From the NCBI GenBank assembly GCA_023386345.1, contig JAEWJT010000020.1:299687-363686 (forward strand): a DNA stretch of 64,000 nucleotides. The letters run 5' to 3'. Made by a program: the position numbers and the translations under genes. Within the stretch, counting starts at the first letter, position 1. The number at the start of each line of letters is the position of its first letter. Shown here piece by piece: positions 54,858 through 63,893 of the stretch. Origin of the DNA: Bacillota bacterium (GTDB taxonomy: Bacteria > Bacillota > Clostridia > Tissierellales > Sedimentibacteraceae). A model generated the notes under the pieces. That model saw nothing but the letters and a program-made list of their open reading frames with translations. It had not been told where the DNA came from and made no database searches.

Positions 54858-55757
54858 ATGAGCAAAGTAAATAATAAATTAGAGCAAAAAGAGCTTATAA
54901 AACAATATAAGAAAAACAATCAGATAAAAGAAGTCTTTTATCTTCTCAGTAAAAATAAAGCTGCAATGTTTGGACTCATATTTCTGATTATATTAGTTTT
55001 TGTTTCCTTAGGAGCAGATTTTCTTTACGATTACAACACTAAAGTTGTGGAACAAAATATACCTGAAAGATTGAAATGGCCATCTTTTCAACATATATTC
55101 GGCACAGATGAGTATGGTCGTGATTTATTAGCAAGAGTTGTTCATGGCAGCAGAATGTCACTTTTCGTCAGCTTTTTATCCGTTGCGATAAGCTTGATAT
55201 TAGGCGGAGCTTTAGGAGCTGTTTCAGGATATTACGGGGGGAAAATAGATAATATAATCATGAGAATTACAGATATTTTCCTCGCTGTACCAATGACTCT
55301 TTTGGCAATGGTAATTGTTGCCGCATTAGGACCAAACACTATAAACTTGATTATAGCACTTTCGATATCTTCGGTTCCAACCTTTGCAAGAATTGTAAGA
55401 GGTTCTGTTTTAACGGTAAGAGAAGTTGAATATATTGAAGCGGCGCGTGCCATAGGTGCGAAAGACAGTGTCATTATATTTGGTCATATACTGCCGAATT
55501 GTATGGGGCCTATAATAGTTCAAACTACCTTAAGAGTTGCTGCGACAATAGCAAATACAGCTGCTCTCTCATTTCTAGGGCTTGGAGTACAAGCGCCTGC
55601 TCCTGAATGGGGTGCTCTTTTATCTGCCGGAAGAAACTATATAAGAGATAATAGTTATCTTACATTTATTCCGGGACTTGCTATTATGCTTACGATATTA
55701 GCTTTAAATCTTCTTGGTGATGGTCTGAGAGATGCCTTAGATCCAAGACTTAAATAA
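54858..55757 (+). CDS. Peptide ABC transporter permease (DppC/OppC type)
   Basis: 299 residues: cytoplasmic N-terminal extension, then six helices. FGTDEYGRDLLARVVHGSRMSL and the coupling loop EYIEAARAIGAKDSVIIFGHILPN are DppC signatures. It starts 12 bases after the partner permease behind AAGGAGG. Forms the heterodimeric membrane channel with the preceding protein. Confidence 0.92.
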   Translation: MSKVNNKLEQKELIKQYKKNNQIKEVFYLLSKNKAAMFGLIFLIILVFVSLGADFLYDYNTKVVEQNIPERLKWPSFQHIFGTDEYGRDLLARVVHGSRMSLFVSFLSVAISLILGGALGAVSGYYGGKIDNIIMRITDIFLAVPMTLLAMVIVAALGPNTINLIIALSISSVPTFARIVRGSVLTVREVEYIEAARAIGAKDSVIIFGHILPNCMGPIIVQTTLRVAATIANTAALSFLGLGVQAPAPEWGALLSAGRNYIRDNSYLTFIPGLAIMLTILALNLLGDGLRDALDPRLK

Positions 55758-55770
55758 GGAGGAGAGGATT

Positions 55771-56787
55771 TTGCGTGACAATAAAAACAATAAAGCCATT
55801 GAAATAAAAGATTTGACAGTTGAATTCCGTACTAGGTCAGGAGTTGTTCAGGCATTGAATGGTTTGGACTTATCCATAGAAAAGGGTAAAACCTTGGGAT
55901 TGGTAGGAGAGACAGGTGCAGGAAAGACAACAACAGGACTTTCGGTTCTAAAATTAGTACAAAGTCCGCCGGGAATTGTGGTAAAAGGCTCAATTGAATT
56001 AAATGGCGAAGATATATTGAAAAAATCAGAAAAGGAAATAGAACAAATAAGAGGAAAAGCAGTATCCATGATTTTTCAAGATCCTATGACATCTCTAAAT
56101 CCTGTCATGACGGTAGGGGAGCAGATAGCTGAGGTAATTAATGTTCATGAAAACATAGGACGAGAAGAGTCCATGCAAAAAGCAAAAGAGATGCTTGAAC
56201 TTGTTGGAATACCGGGGGAGAGAGGACGTGAATACCCTCACCAATTCTCAGGTGGTATGAAGCAGCGTGTTATTATAGCAATAGCACTTGCCTGTAATCC
56301 AGAGCTTTTGATAGCAGATGAACCTACGACGGCACTTGATGTCACAATACAAGCGCAGGTTCTTGAAATGATGAAGAAATTAAAAGAAAAATATAATATG
56401 TCTATGCTTATGATTACCCATGACTTAGGTATAGTTGCAGAAATTTGCGATGAGGTATCTGTCATATACGGAGGTAGAATTGTTGAGCATGGAAGCCTCG
56501 AGGATATATTTGATAACACAAGACATCCATATACAGAGGGCTTGTTTAACTCTTTACCAAAGATAAATGACAGAACATCAAAATTAAAACCGATAAGAGG
56601 ACTCATGCCGGATCCTACAGATTTACCAAAAGGCTGCACATTTTGTCCAAGATGTGATTACGCAATTGAATTGTGTAAAACACAAAAGCCTAAAAAAGTT
56701 TTTAGAAATGATAAGCATTATGTTGAGTGTCACCTTTACGATGAAAAGAACATAAAGGAAGGAAAGGTGAATAAAAATGAGCAATAA
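55771..56787 (+). CDS. Peptide ABC transporter ATPase (DppD/OppD type)
   Basis: 338-residue cytoplasmic ATPase. Walker [10 protein letters not shown] (GETGAGK where GESGSGK is usual), signature FSGGMKQRV, Walker [13 protein letters not shown]. The C-terminal oligopeptide-transporter extension has a Cys cluster ([14 protein letters not shown]) of the type that binds an iron-sulfur cluster in some Dpp ATPases. Start is TTG 55771 with a strong AAGGAGGAGAGG; no ATG nearby. The 3' end overlaps the next ATPase gene by 11 bases, so production is coupled. Confidence 0.92.
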   Translation: MRDNKNNKAIEIKDLTVEFRTRSGVVQALNGLDLSIEKGKTLGLVGETGAGKTTTGLSVLKLVQSPPGIVVKGSIELNGEDILKKSEKEIEQIRGKAVSMIFQDPMTSLNPVMTVGEQIAEVINVHENIGREESMQKAKEMLELVGIPGERGREYPHQFSGGMKQRVIIAIALACNPELLIADEPTTALDVTIQAQVLEMMKKLKEKYNMSMLMITHDLGIVAEICDEVSVIYGGRIVEHGSLEDIFDNTRHPYTEGLFNSLPKINDRTSKLKPIRGLMPDPTDLPKGCTFCPRCDYAIELCKTQKPKKVFRNDKHYVECHLYDEKNIKEGKVNKNEQ

Positions 56788-57733
56788 GAACGTGCTTTTA
56801 GATGTCAGAGGATTAAAAAAATATTTTAAAACTCCAAAAGGAATGCTACACGCTGTAGATGATGTATCATTTACTATTGAAAAGGGTAAAACCCTAGGCG
56901 TAGTAGGAGAATCGGGCTGTGGCAAATCTACAACAGGTAGGTCTATACTTAGATTAACAGAGCCGACAGAGGGTGAAGTGCTATTTGAAGGAAAAGATAT
57001 CAGAAAATTATCAAAAGAAGAGATGAGGAAAAAAAGAACAGAAATGCAGATTATATTTCAAGATCCATTTTCTTCTTTAAATCCTCGAAAAACTATCAGT
57101 GAAACTATAGCAGAGCCGTTAAAAATCAACAATATATTGAAGGACAGCTATGATAGAACTCAAAGGGTTATGGAAATAATGGAAACTGTGGGATTGTCTC
57201 ATAGGCTGTTTAATTCTTATCCACACGAGCTAGATGGTGGAAGAAGACAAAGAATTGGTATAGCTAGAGCACTTGCTTTAAATCCAAAATTTATAGTTTG
57301 CGATGAGCCTGTTTCAGCCTTAGATGTTTCAATTCAAGCGCAGATATTAAACCTAATGAGTGAGCTGCAAGAAAAAATGGATTTGACTTATATGTTTATA
57401 ACGCATGACTTATCCGTAGTCAATCATTTTTCTGATGATATAGCGGTTATGTATCTTGGTAAGCTTATCGAAAAAGCTCCTTCCGAGGAATTGTTTGTAA
57501 ATCCGTTGCATCCTTACACAAAGGCTCTTTTGTCAGCAATACCGGTGCCAAGCCTGCACAACAGAAAGGAAAGAGTATTATTAAAAGGAGAAATTAGCTC
57601 CCCTATTAATCCTAAACCTATTTGCAGGTTTGCAAACAGATGTCCTGAAGCAACCGAGAAATGCTTAAATGAAGAACCAAAATTAAAAGAAATTGTTAAT
57701 GGACATTTTGTAGCATGCTTTCGTTTAGATTAG
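56777..57733 (+). CDS. Peptide ABC transporter ATPase (DppF/OppF type)
   Basis: 318-residue partner ATPase. Walker [10 protein letters not shown], Walker [13 protein letters not shown] and a C-terminal Cys motif ([14 protein letters not shown]) are standard. The ABC signature reads LDGGRRQR instead of LSGGQRQR, a variant that removes the usual Ser. This form occurs in some clostridial relatives and is not necessarily inactivating. It completes the five-gene importer. The hydrolase genes begin 66 bases later and are probably part of the same transcript. Confidence 0.92.
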   Translation: MSNKNVLLDVRGLKKYFKTPKGMLHAVDDVSFTIEKGKTLGVVGESGCGKSTTGRSILRLTEPTEGEVLFEGKDIRKLSKEEMRKKRTEMQIIFQDPFSSLNPRKTISETIAEPLKINNILKDSYDRTQRVMEIMETVGLSHRLFNSYPHELDGGRRQRIGIARALALNPKFIVCDEPVSALDVSIQAQILNLMSELQEKMDLTYMFITHDLSVVNHFSDDIAVMYLGKLIEKAPSEELFVNPLHPYTKALLSAIPVPSLHNRKERVLLKGEISSPINPKPICRFANRCPEATEKCLNEEPKLKEIVNGHFVACFRLD

Positions 57734-57799
57734 TTTATTTAATAAAAAGTATGCAAAAAAATTATAAGATTAGTATAAATGACAGGAGGATAGCTTATC

Positions 57800-58738
57800 A
57801 TGTACAATTTAGATGAGATAAAGCTACAAAATCAACAGGATTGTTTAAGCAAAATGTATATGGAGCTTGCTAGCAGTATTTACGAATGTACAGGGAAAAA
57901 AGCTGAGGGAATTATACGCGAGGCTGTTCGTAGATATGGAGCAGACAGAGGAAAAGAATTAAAGGAAAAGCACTTAAACAATGGTATCAAAACAAATTTA
58001 CTGAGTCTATTTACAGAAAGCTGTGAATGCAGCAATGATCCAAGGCTTCGTAAAAATATCATAGAGCAAAATGAACAGGTCAGATTATGGGAAATTTATA
58101 CTTGTCCTATGGCTGATTTATGGAATAAGAATGGTAAATCAAAGCTTGGAAGTTTTTATTGCGAAGAATGTACACACGCTTTAATTAACGCTTATACAGA
58201 TGCTAAAGGTCAGACAAATTTATCCAATATTTTGACTTGTGAGAGAGATAATTTTTGCAGATTTTCGGTTTACTTCAGACCTGCTAATCTAAGTGAGGAA
58301 AAAAGAAAATTATGCTTTGGTGATACTGACAATACAGGCATTGCTTCTAAAGATGAGGAAAAAAATAATTCTGATACAACTAATAATCAGTACAAAGCTT
58401 CTACAAATGAAGAATTTAAAAAGGATATTAATGCAATGTTTATCAAGCTCTATTACTATTTATTAGAGGTTTCTCAGGAGAGATTAGCTGATGAAGGAGT
58501 TTGTGCAATTGCTCTGGGATTAAGAAATTTAACTAAAATTATTCTTGGCTCTATAATTATACAAGCTGAAAATACGGGAAATATAGTCAATAAGGAATTT
58601 ATATATAAAAATTTTCCGTTAAATATTGATAGTGAAAACGAGCTGTTATGGGAAAAATATAATAAAAATGATGCTAAAAAGCTTATTGATAATAATTTTT
58701 TAATTCCATTGAAAAAACAATTAAATATTGGTATTTAG
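57800..58738 (+). CDS. ATC hydrolase family protein, paralogue 1
   Basis: 312 residues, related to L-2-amino-thiazoline-4-carboxylate hydrolase (ATC hydrolase family). Shared family patterns are REAVRRYGADRGKELKEKH, CPMADLW, FYCEECTHALINAY and a Cys followed by a RP (CRFSVYFRP). A 25-residue Asp/Asn/Ser-rich linker (about 175-205) separates the N-terminal part from a helical C-terminal domain. The reaction in this operon is unknown: the family opens thiazoline-type rings or related C-N bonds. ACAGGAGG precedes ATG 57800. The next gene is a paralogue, so the two may form a heteromer. Confidence 0.75.
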   Translation: MYNLDEIKLQNQQDCLSKMYMELASSIYECTGKKAEGIIREAVRRYGADRGKELKEKHLNNGIKTNLLSLFTESCECSNDPRLRKNIIEQNEQVRLWEIYTCPMADLWNKNGKSKLGSFYCEECTHALINAYTDAKGQTNLSNILTCERDNFCRFSVYFRPANLSEEKRKLCFGDTDNTGIASKDEEKNNSDTTNNQYKASTNEEFKKDINAMFIKLYYYLLEVSQERLADEGVCAIALGLRNLTKIILGSIIIQAENTGNIVNKEFIYKNFPLNIDSENELLWEKYNKNDAKKLIDNNFLIPLKKQLNIGI

Positions 58739-58756
58739 AAAGGAATTTATATTAAA

Positions 58757-59647
58757 ATGTATACAATTGAAGAAAATCAAATAATAAATCTTGGCGACAG
58801 CTATACTCTTATATATCCGTTCATTGTACACAATATTTTAGAAAAATATGGAGAAAAAGGGGAAGCGGCAGTAAGAGAGGGTACGAGAAGATACGGGCGC
58901 GACAGAGCCATAGCCCTAAGAGAAAAGCACATGAAAATGAATGTAAAAATAAACATGAAAAGCTTGTTTTCAGTTGGTGCTGATTTGCCCTCAGACCCAA
59001 GATTTAAAAGAGAGTTACAGGAGCTTAATCCTCAGGAGAGGGTATCTCATACCTTGTGCTGTCCTATGGCTGATATTTGGAAAAGATATGGCTTTATGAG
59101 CATTGGAAGAATTTATTGCGAGGAGTTTCATTTTGCCTGCTATAACGAATACGCATATGGACATACACAGGTTAATTTGGCAAAAACACAAACACAGGTT
59201 GGAGATGAGTACTGTGCTTTCAATATAGTATTACGTCCAGAAAACTTGCCAAATGAGCTTAAACCCGTTTGCTTTGAAGAATATGATCCAAATTACGTTA
59301 AAAAAGAAATTAACTTGCCTCAGGCATATGGTAAAACAGGTTTTGGAACACTATGGATAAAGCTGTATTACCATCTGTTATGTACAGCAATTGAATATTT
59401 AGGTGAAGAAAGTGTAAATGCAGTTATAAAGGGACTTGAGGAAGCGGCTGCAGATGCTGCAAACAGACTCAAAAAATCTGCTGAGGAACAGGGCTTAGCT
59501 GTTGACAAAAACTTTATTAATCTTAATTACCCATTGGAGTTTAATCCTGATGACGAGCCTATGTGGGAAACATATAATAAGTGCAATGCAAAAGAATTAT
59601 TGGAAAAGTATTTTTATCCTGTTTTTTACAAAGGAGCAGGGATATAG
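58757..59647 (+). CDS. ATC hydrolase family protein, paralogue 2
   Basis: 296 residues, homologous to the preceding gene over its length (REGTRRYGRDRAIALREKH, CPMADIW, IYCEEFHFACYNEY, CAFNIVLRP) but without the polar linker. The CPMADxW, YCEE and C-x-F-x-RP motifs are common to both paralogues and are the best candidates for active-site residues. AAGGAAT precedes ATG 58757, 18 bases after paralogue 1. Two tandem members next to a D-aminoacylase and a peptide importer suggest a catabolic role. Confidence 0.78.
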   Translation: MYTIEENQIINLGDSYTLIYPFIVHNILEKYGEKGEAAVREGTRRYGRDRAIALREKHMKMNVKINMKSLFSVGADLPSDPRFKRELQELNPQERVSHTLCCPMADIWKRYGFMSIGRIYCEEFHFACYNEYAYGHTQVNLAKTQTQVGDEYCAFNIVLRPENLPNELKPVCFEEYDPNYVKKEINLPQAYGKTGFGTLWIKLYYHLLCTAIEYLGEESVNAVIKGLEEAAADAANRLKKSAEEQGLAVDKNFINLNYPLEFNPDDEPMWETYNKCNAKELLEKYFYPVFYKGAGI

Positions 59648-59698
59648 AGAAAAAACAAGCTGGTAACAGTTAGTAAAACCGGTGAAACGGAGGTTAAA

Positions 59699-61306
59699 AT
59701 GGCTGGTAATAATTATTCAATCATCATCGAAAACGGAACGATAATAGACGGCAGCGGTAAAGCCGGATATAAGTCTGATGTTGGAATTATCGACGGAACA
59801 ATTAAAACAATAGGAGATTTAAGCATCGAAAAAGCAGACATAAAAATTGATGCAAAAAATCTTTTGGTTTGCCCTGGGTTTATAGATTCTCATTGTCATA
59901 CAGATATTGGATATGCAGCTGAATTTCCTGAGGTCAGAGGAAAAATCATGCAGGGAGTTACTACCGATGTATGCGGACTTTGCAGTACAAGCTATGCACC
60001 GGTAGGCGAAGGTCATCTTGATGAATTTCTTAAGCGACAAGCCAATGTGCTTGCCGGTATTAAAAAAAGCATGACAGTAGCTGAACTTATTAAAGAAACA
60101 GATAAAAAAGGCAACAGCACAAATATGGTGATGTTTGCAGGTAATTCAAATGTTAGGATACACGGTGTAGGCTACGAAAACAGAGCAGCAAGTGACGAAG
60201 AAATGGATAGAATGAAAGAACTTTTAAAATCTGCCATGGAGGACGGAGCTTTTGGATTATCAAGTGGACTTACCTATGTACCCTCACAATTTGCCTCTAC
60301 TGAGGAGTTAATTGAGCTTTGTAAGGTAATTGCTCCTTTTGGAGGTATCTATAATTCTCATATGCGAAATGAGGGTAATGAGCTTGTCAAATCGGTGCAA
60401 GAAGTCATCGAGATAACAGAAAAAAGCGGCTGCAAAGGACATTGCTCTCATCTTAAGGCTGCCGGAACAAAAAATCACGGAAAGGTTAAGGAGTGCCTCA
60501 AACTTATAGAGGAAGCAAATAATCGAGGAGTAGAAGTAAACTTTGATGTTTATCCATATACAGCCGGCTCAATAGATTTAAGCGCAGTTCTTCCGCAATG
60601 GGTGCTTAGTGAAGGCTTTGGAAATGATTTTGAAATTTTAAAAAATCCTGAGACCATAAAGAAAATTGAAAAAGATTTAGAGCGAGAGGATTGGGAAAAT
60701 ATAGTTTTACAATGTGGGTATGATAAAATATTTATAGGCTCTGCAAATAATCTCTCTCGATATGAGGGAAAAAACATAAGTCAAATTGCAAAAGAGTTAA
60801 ACATCACAGAGCTTGAAGTTATATTTAAAGTTTTAATTGACAGCAAGGCACAGGCTACTATAATATATTATATTATATCAGAAGACGATTTAAGACTTTT
60901 AATGCAAAGTCCCTACTGCTGCATAGGAACAGATGCCTATGCAAGAGATTACAGCGGAGCTACAAAAGGAGGAAAGCCACATCCAAGAAATTTTGGAGGC
61001 ATGCCTAGATTTATTAAAAAATATGTGCTTGATGAGAAGCTTATGTCAATCGAAGAGGGTGTGCGTAAAATCACAGGATTTCCTGCTAAGATATTTAGAA
61101 TTCCAAACAGAGGACTTATACAAGAAAATAAGGTAGCGGATATAACAATAATAAATCCTATGACAATTGAGGAAACAGGTACTTACTTGAATCCTGCAAC
61201 TAAGCCCAATGGTATAGAGTATGTTATAATAGGAGGCAAAATTGCAGTTGATAAAGGAGAATTTAATGATATACGCGCTGGAAGAATGCTTAAATTAAAT
61301 GTTTGA
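59699..61306 (+). CDS. N-acyl-D-amino-acid deacylase / D-aminoacylase family amidohydrolase
   Basis: 535-residue metal-dependent amidohydrolase. The N-terminal beta-sandwich starts IIENGTIIDGSGKAGYKSDVGI, followed by the metal motif CPGFIDSHCHTD (HxH) and the D-aminoacylase pattern GVTTDVCGLCSTS, with a Cys used as a metal ligand in this family. Later metal or catalytic residues lie in GHCSHLKAAG and CIGTDAYARDYSG. It releases D-amino acids (or related dipeptide units) from N-acyl substrates. GGAGG precedes ATG 59699, 51 bases after the ATC-hydrolase pair. Substrate is unproven; N-acyl-D-amino acids or D-containing dipeptides fit the family. Confidence 0.85.
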   Translation: MAGNNYSIIIENGTIIDGSGKAGYKSDVGIIDGTIKTIGDLSIEKADIKIDAKNLLVCPGFIDSHCHTDIGYAAEFPEVRGKIMQGVTTDVCGLCSTSYAPVGEGHLDEFLKRQANVLAGIKKSMTVAELIKETDKKGNSTNMVMFAGNSNVRIHGVGYENRAASDEEMDRMKELLKSAMEDGAFGLSSGLTYVPSQFASTEELIELCKVIAPFGGIYNSHMRNEGNELVKSVQEVIEITEKSGCKGHCSHLKAAGTKNHGKVKECLKLIEEANNRGVEVNFDVYPYTAGSIDLSAVLPQWVLSEGFGNDFEILKNPETIKKIEKDLEREDWENIVLQCGYDKIFIGSANNLSRYEGKNISQIAKELNITELEVIFKVLIDSKAQATIIYYIISEDDLRLLMQSPYCCIGTDAYARDYSGATKGGKPHPRNFGGMPRFIKKYVLDEKLMSIEEGVRKITGFPAKIFRIPNRGLIQENKVADITIINPMTIEETGTYLNPATKPNGIEYVIIGGKIAVDKGEFNDIRAGRMLKLNV

Positions 61307-61393
61307 AAAAATAGATAATAGATTAGCATTAAATAAAAATATCTTCATTAGAATTTTTGTCTGATTAAAACAAAAGGAGTGTGTGTTATTATT

Positions 61394-62116
61394 ATGAAAA
61401 AACCAATAATAGGAATTTTGGGAAGTGTATTAAAGCATAAACCAAGCAATGTCGAAATATCTATAAATTATGTTAACTCAGCATATTATAAGGCAGTTGA
61501 AAAGAACGGAGGAATTCCGCTTATAATTCCATTTTTGGAAAACAAAGAGGATGTGTTAAGACTTATAGAAAATTGTGACGGACTACTGTTTCCAGGAGGA
61601 GAGGATGTCGATACTCATTTGTATGGAGAAGAACCTCATGTTAGCATTGGGAGCATGAATATAAAGCTTGATGAATTTTGGATATATATTGAGAAAATAG
61701 CAGAGGAAAGAAATCTTCCTATATTAGGTATTTGCAGAGGACTGCAGTTGATTAATGTATCTCGTGGTGGTAGTCTATATCAAGATTTAAGTGAGCTTGA
61801 GCCAAATCATTTTCTGCATGTCCAAAAGCAGGAAAGAAGTTATTTGATGCACAAAATAAAAATTGATAAGGAAAGTCTTCTTTACAGCATCTTAGGAGCA
61901 GAGGAGATAATGACAAACACTTTACACCACCAATGTGTTAAACAAGTCGGAAAAAATTTAAGAATTACAGCTTATTCAATCGATAAAATTCCTGAGGCTA
62001 TGGAAAGCAATGATGGAAGAATAGTTCTTGTACAATGGCATCCGGAGGAGCTGACAGAAACAGAGCCAAGAATGAATAATTTATTTAAAGATTTAATTCA
62101 AAAATCAAGCAAATAG
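61394..62116 (+). CDS. Class I glutamine amidotransferase-like hydrolase (peptidase C26)
   Basis: About 240 residues, gamma-glutamyl-GABA hydrolase (PuuD) type. The nucleophile elbow GICRGLQLINV, then YLMHKI and QWHPEEL supply the Cys-His-Glu triad; GGEDVDTHLYGE is typical. It would cleave gamma-glutamyl amide bonds. The ATG 61394 is 14 bases from AAAAGGAG (61372-61379), a long spacing; the in-frame GTG at 61379 overlaps the site, so start is uncertain. It ends the catabolic operon and is followed by a terminator. Confidence 0.85.
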   Translation: MKKPIIGILGSVLKHKPSNVEISINYVNSAYYKAVEKNGGIPLIIPFLENKEDVLRLIENCDGLLFPGGEDVDTHLYGEEPHVSIGSMNIKLDEFWIYIEKIAEERNLPILGICRGLQLINVSRGGSLYQDLSELEPNHFLHVQKQERSYLMHKIKIDKESLLYSILGAEEIMTNTLHHQCVKQVGKNLRITAYSIDKIPEAMESNDGRIVLVQWHPEELTETEPRMNNLFKDLIQKSSK

Positions 62117-62150
62117 CACTACATTTTAAAATTTGTAATGATTTATATAT

Positions 62151-62207
62151 AATACTAATATTTAACTAAAAACTTCGAATTTTTAACTAAATATTAGTAT
62201 TTTTTTA
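62151..62207 (+). terminator. Terminator of the ABC/hydrolase operon
   Basis: A 14-bp stem AATACTAATATTTA / TAAATATTAGTATT with A/T-rich loop, ending in seven T. Confidence 0.85.
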
Positions 62208-62602
62208 TATAAATATAAGAAAATCTTATGAAATATTTTTGTAATATTTAATTTGGATATAAACATTTAATGATGGATATAATATTTTTACAGGTAATAA
62301 TAGTCTAAATATAAATCAGGATTTAAAGACTGTTATTTTCCTATAAAAATGAGCGCTCATAATTTTTATAAAATAAAGCATAATAATTTTTATCAATTTA
62401 AAAATCAAAAACACACACTAATTATCATCCCAATAAGGAACAGTACAATTGTTGTACTGTAAATAAGCAATAGTCTCAAAAATGGGACAATAAAATCATC
62501 TTTTTGACAGAAATATCGGTAAAAAGATGTTGTTTAAATGTCTAAAAATGTTGATAAAATCAATAATTTTCCCGAAAATAAGAAATAAATAAAAATATTT
62601 AT
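62208..62602. other. Non-coding regulatory-looking stretch
   Basis: No gene seen in about 395 bases, but several symmetric sites. A perfect 12-bp palindrome ATGAGCGCTCAT lies at 62349-62360. ACAGTACAA-TTG-TTGTACTGT lies at 62440-62460. CATCTTTTT / AAAAAGATG flanks 15 bases at 62497-62529. These may be regulator sites for the following glycyl-radical operon. Confidence 0.5.
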
Positions 62603-62630
62603 TTGATTAAACATAATAAAATGATATAAT
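62603..62630 (+). promoter_or_regulatory. Promoter of the glycyl-radical operon
   Basis: TTGATT at 62603-62608, 16-base spacer, TATAAT at 62625-62630. The -10 lies inside the inverted repeat 62609-62642. Confidence 0.75.
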
Positions 62631-62642
62631 TTTATTATGTTT
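62609..62642. promoter_or_regulatory. 14-bp perfect operator spanning the -10 box
   Basis: AAACATAATAAAAT (62609-62622) and its exact complement (62629-62642) surround GATATA, so they enclose the -10 box and predicted start. A strong repressor-site candidate. Confidence 0.72.
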
Positions 62643-62696
62643 AATATATAAATTTATATTACAAATGAAAGGTTTATGCTCATGTAAAATTAGTGC

Positions 62697-63701
62697 GTGA
62701 GTATAAAAAATATGCCAATGAATTCTGCAGTGATATTCAATATTCAGAGATTTTCTCTACATGATGGTCCAGGCATAAGAACAACGGTGTTTTTTAAAGG
62801 TTGTCCTTTAAAATGCAGATGGTGCCACAATCCAGAAAGCTTAAACAATAGAATAGAGGTTTTACATAACAAGGATAAATGCAGTTTGTGCGGTGAATGC
62901 GTGAAGAGATGTCCGAAATCCGCAGTTTGTATAATTGACGAAGTTGTCGAGACAGATATGTCAAAATGCAGTTTGTGTGGTGAATGTTCATATTACTGTA
63001 TAAATGGACTTAGAGAAATTACAGGGAAAGAGTATAGCGTAGATGAGCTAATGCAAATTATTTTAAAGGATAGAATTTTCTTTGAGGAATCAGGTGGAGG
63101 TGTGACATTATCAGGTGGAGAGCCTGTCATGCAAATTGATTTTATAGAAGAACTTTTAAAAAGACTTAAATTAGAGAACATTCATACTGCTGTAGATACA
63201 AGCGGAATTATGCCATTTGAATACTACAGTAGAATATATAAATATACAGACTTATTTTTATATGATATAAAGCTTGTTGATGAAGATAAGCATAAGCTTT
63301 TTACAGGATGCTCGAATGATAATATAATAGATAATTTAAAAAAACTGTCTGATTTATATAGTGCTGCTAATGTAGAACCAAGCTCTGAAAGTACTTTAGC
63401 AGACAATAATCACAATCTATACAATAATACAGATGTACATATAGGAATAAATATAAGACTTCCAATAATAGAGGGAGTAAATGCAGATGATGAGCATATT
63501 GATAAAGTAATAGAATTAATTAATGGTTTAGGAATAAAAAATATTAATTTATTGCCATATCACAATATTTCTGAGCATAAATATAAAAATCTTAATATGA
63601 AATATGAAAGTGCTGGAATGAGCGTGCCATCTGATGAAAAAATGAATAGTTTCAAAAATAAATTGGAAAGTAAAGGATATGTTGTGAAAATTAGCGGTTA
63701 A
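62697..63701 (+). CDS. Glycyl-radical enzyme activating enzyme (radical SAM)
   Basis: About 330 residues. The radical-SAM cluster motif KGCPLKCRWCHNPE (CxxxCxxC) follows the family start FNIQRFSLHDGPGIRTTVFF. Two ferredoxin-like [4Fe-4S] motifs (CSLCGECVKRCP and CSLCGECSYYCI) are the extra-cluster domain seen in activases of non-PFL glycyl-radical enzymes. GGGVTLSGGEP and DIK are present. A roughly 28-residue Ser/Asn-rich segment (about residues 222-250) interrupts the usual KKLS-to-DVIIRIPLI region. The start may be GTG 62697 or ATG 62712/62718; none has a good binding site, while a 3-codon frame (ATG CTC ATG TAA) with AAAGG lies upstream at 62676. It activates the glycyl-radical enzyme encoded next. 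Confidence 0.88.
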   Translation: MSIKNMPMNSAVIFNIQRFSLHDGPGIRTTVFFKGCPLKCRWCHNPESLNNRIEVLHNKDKCSLCGECVKRCPKSAVCIIDEVVETDMSKCSLCGECSYYCINGLREITGKEYSVDELMQIILKDRIFFEESGGGVTLSGGEPVMQIDFIEELLKRLKLENIHTAVDTSGIMPFEYYSRIYKYTDLFLYDIKLVDEDKHKLFTGCSNDNIIDNLKKLSDLYSAANVEPSSESTLADNNHNLYNNTDVHIGINIRLPIIEGVNADDEHIDKVIELINGLGIKNINLLPYHNISEHKYKNLNMKYESAGMSVPSDEKMNSFKNKLESKGYVVKISG

Positions 63702-63893
63702 ATATAGAGAGCGTCTCTACTTTACAGCTTGAGAAATAACAACATAGAGTTAGCTTGAACATTATAAAAAAGGTATATTAAAATTGCTATTTGTTTTAAC
63801 ATTTTAAATAATAATCTATAAGATATATATATAAAATTTAGTGGTGAGATTTTAATTGCCTGAGCAAAAATATAGAAAGGATAGCAGTTTAAA

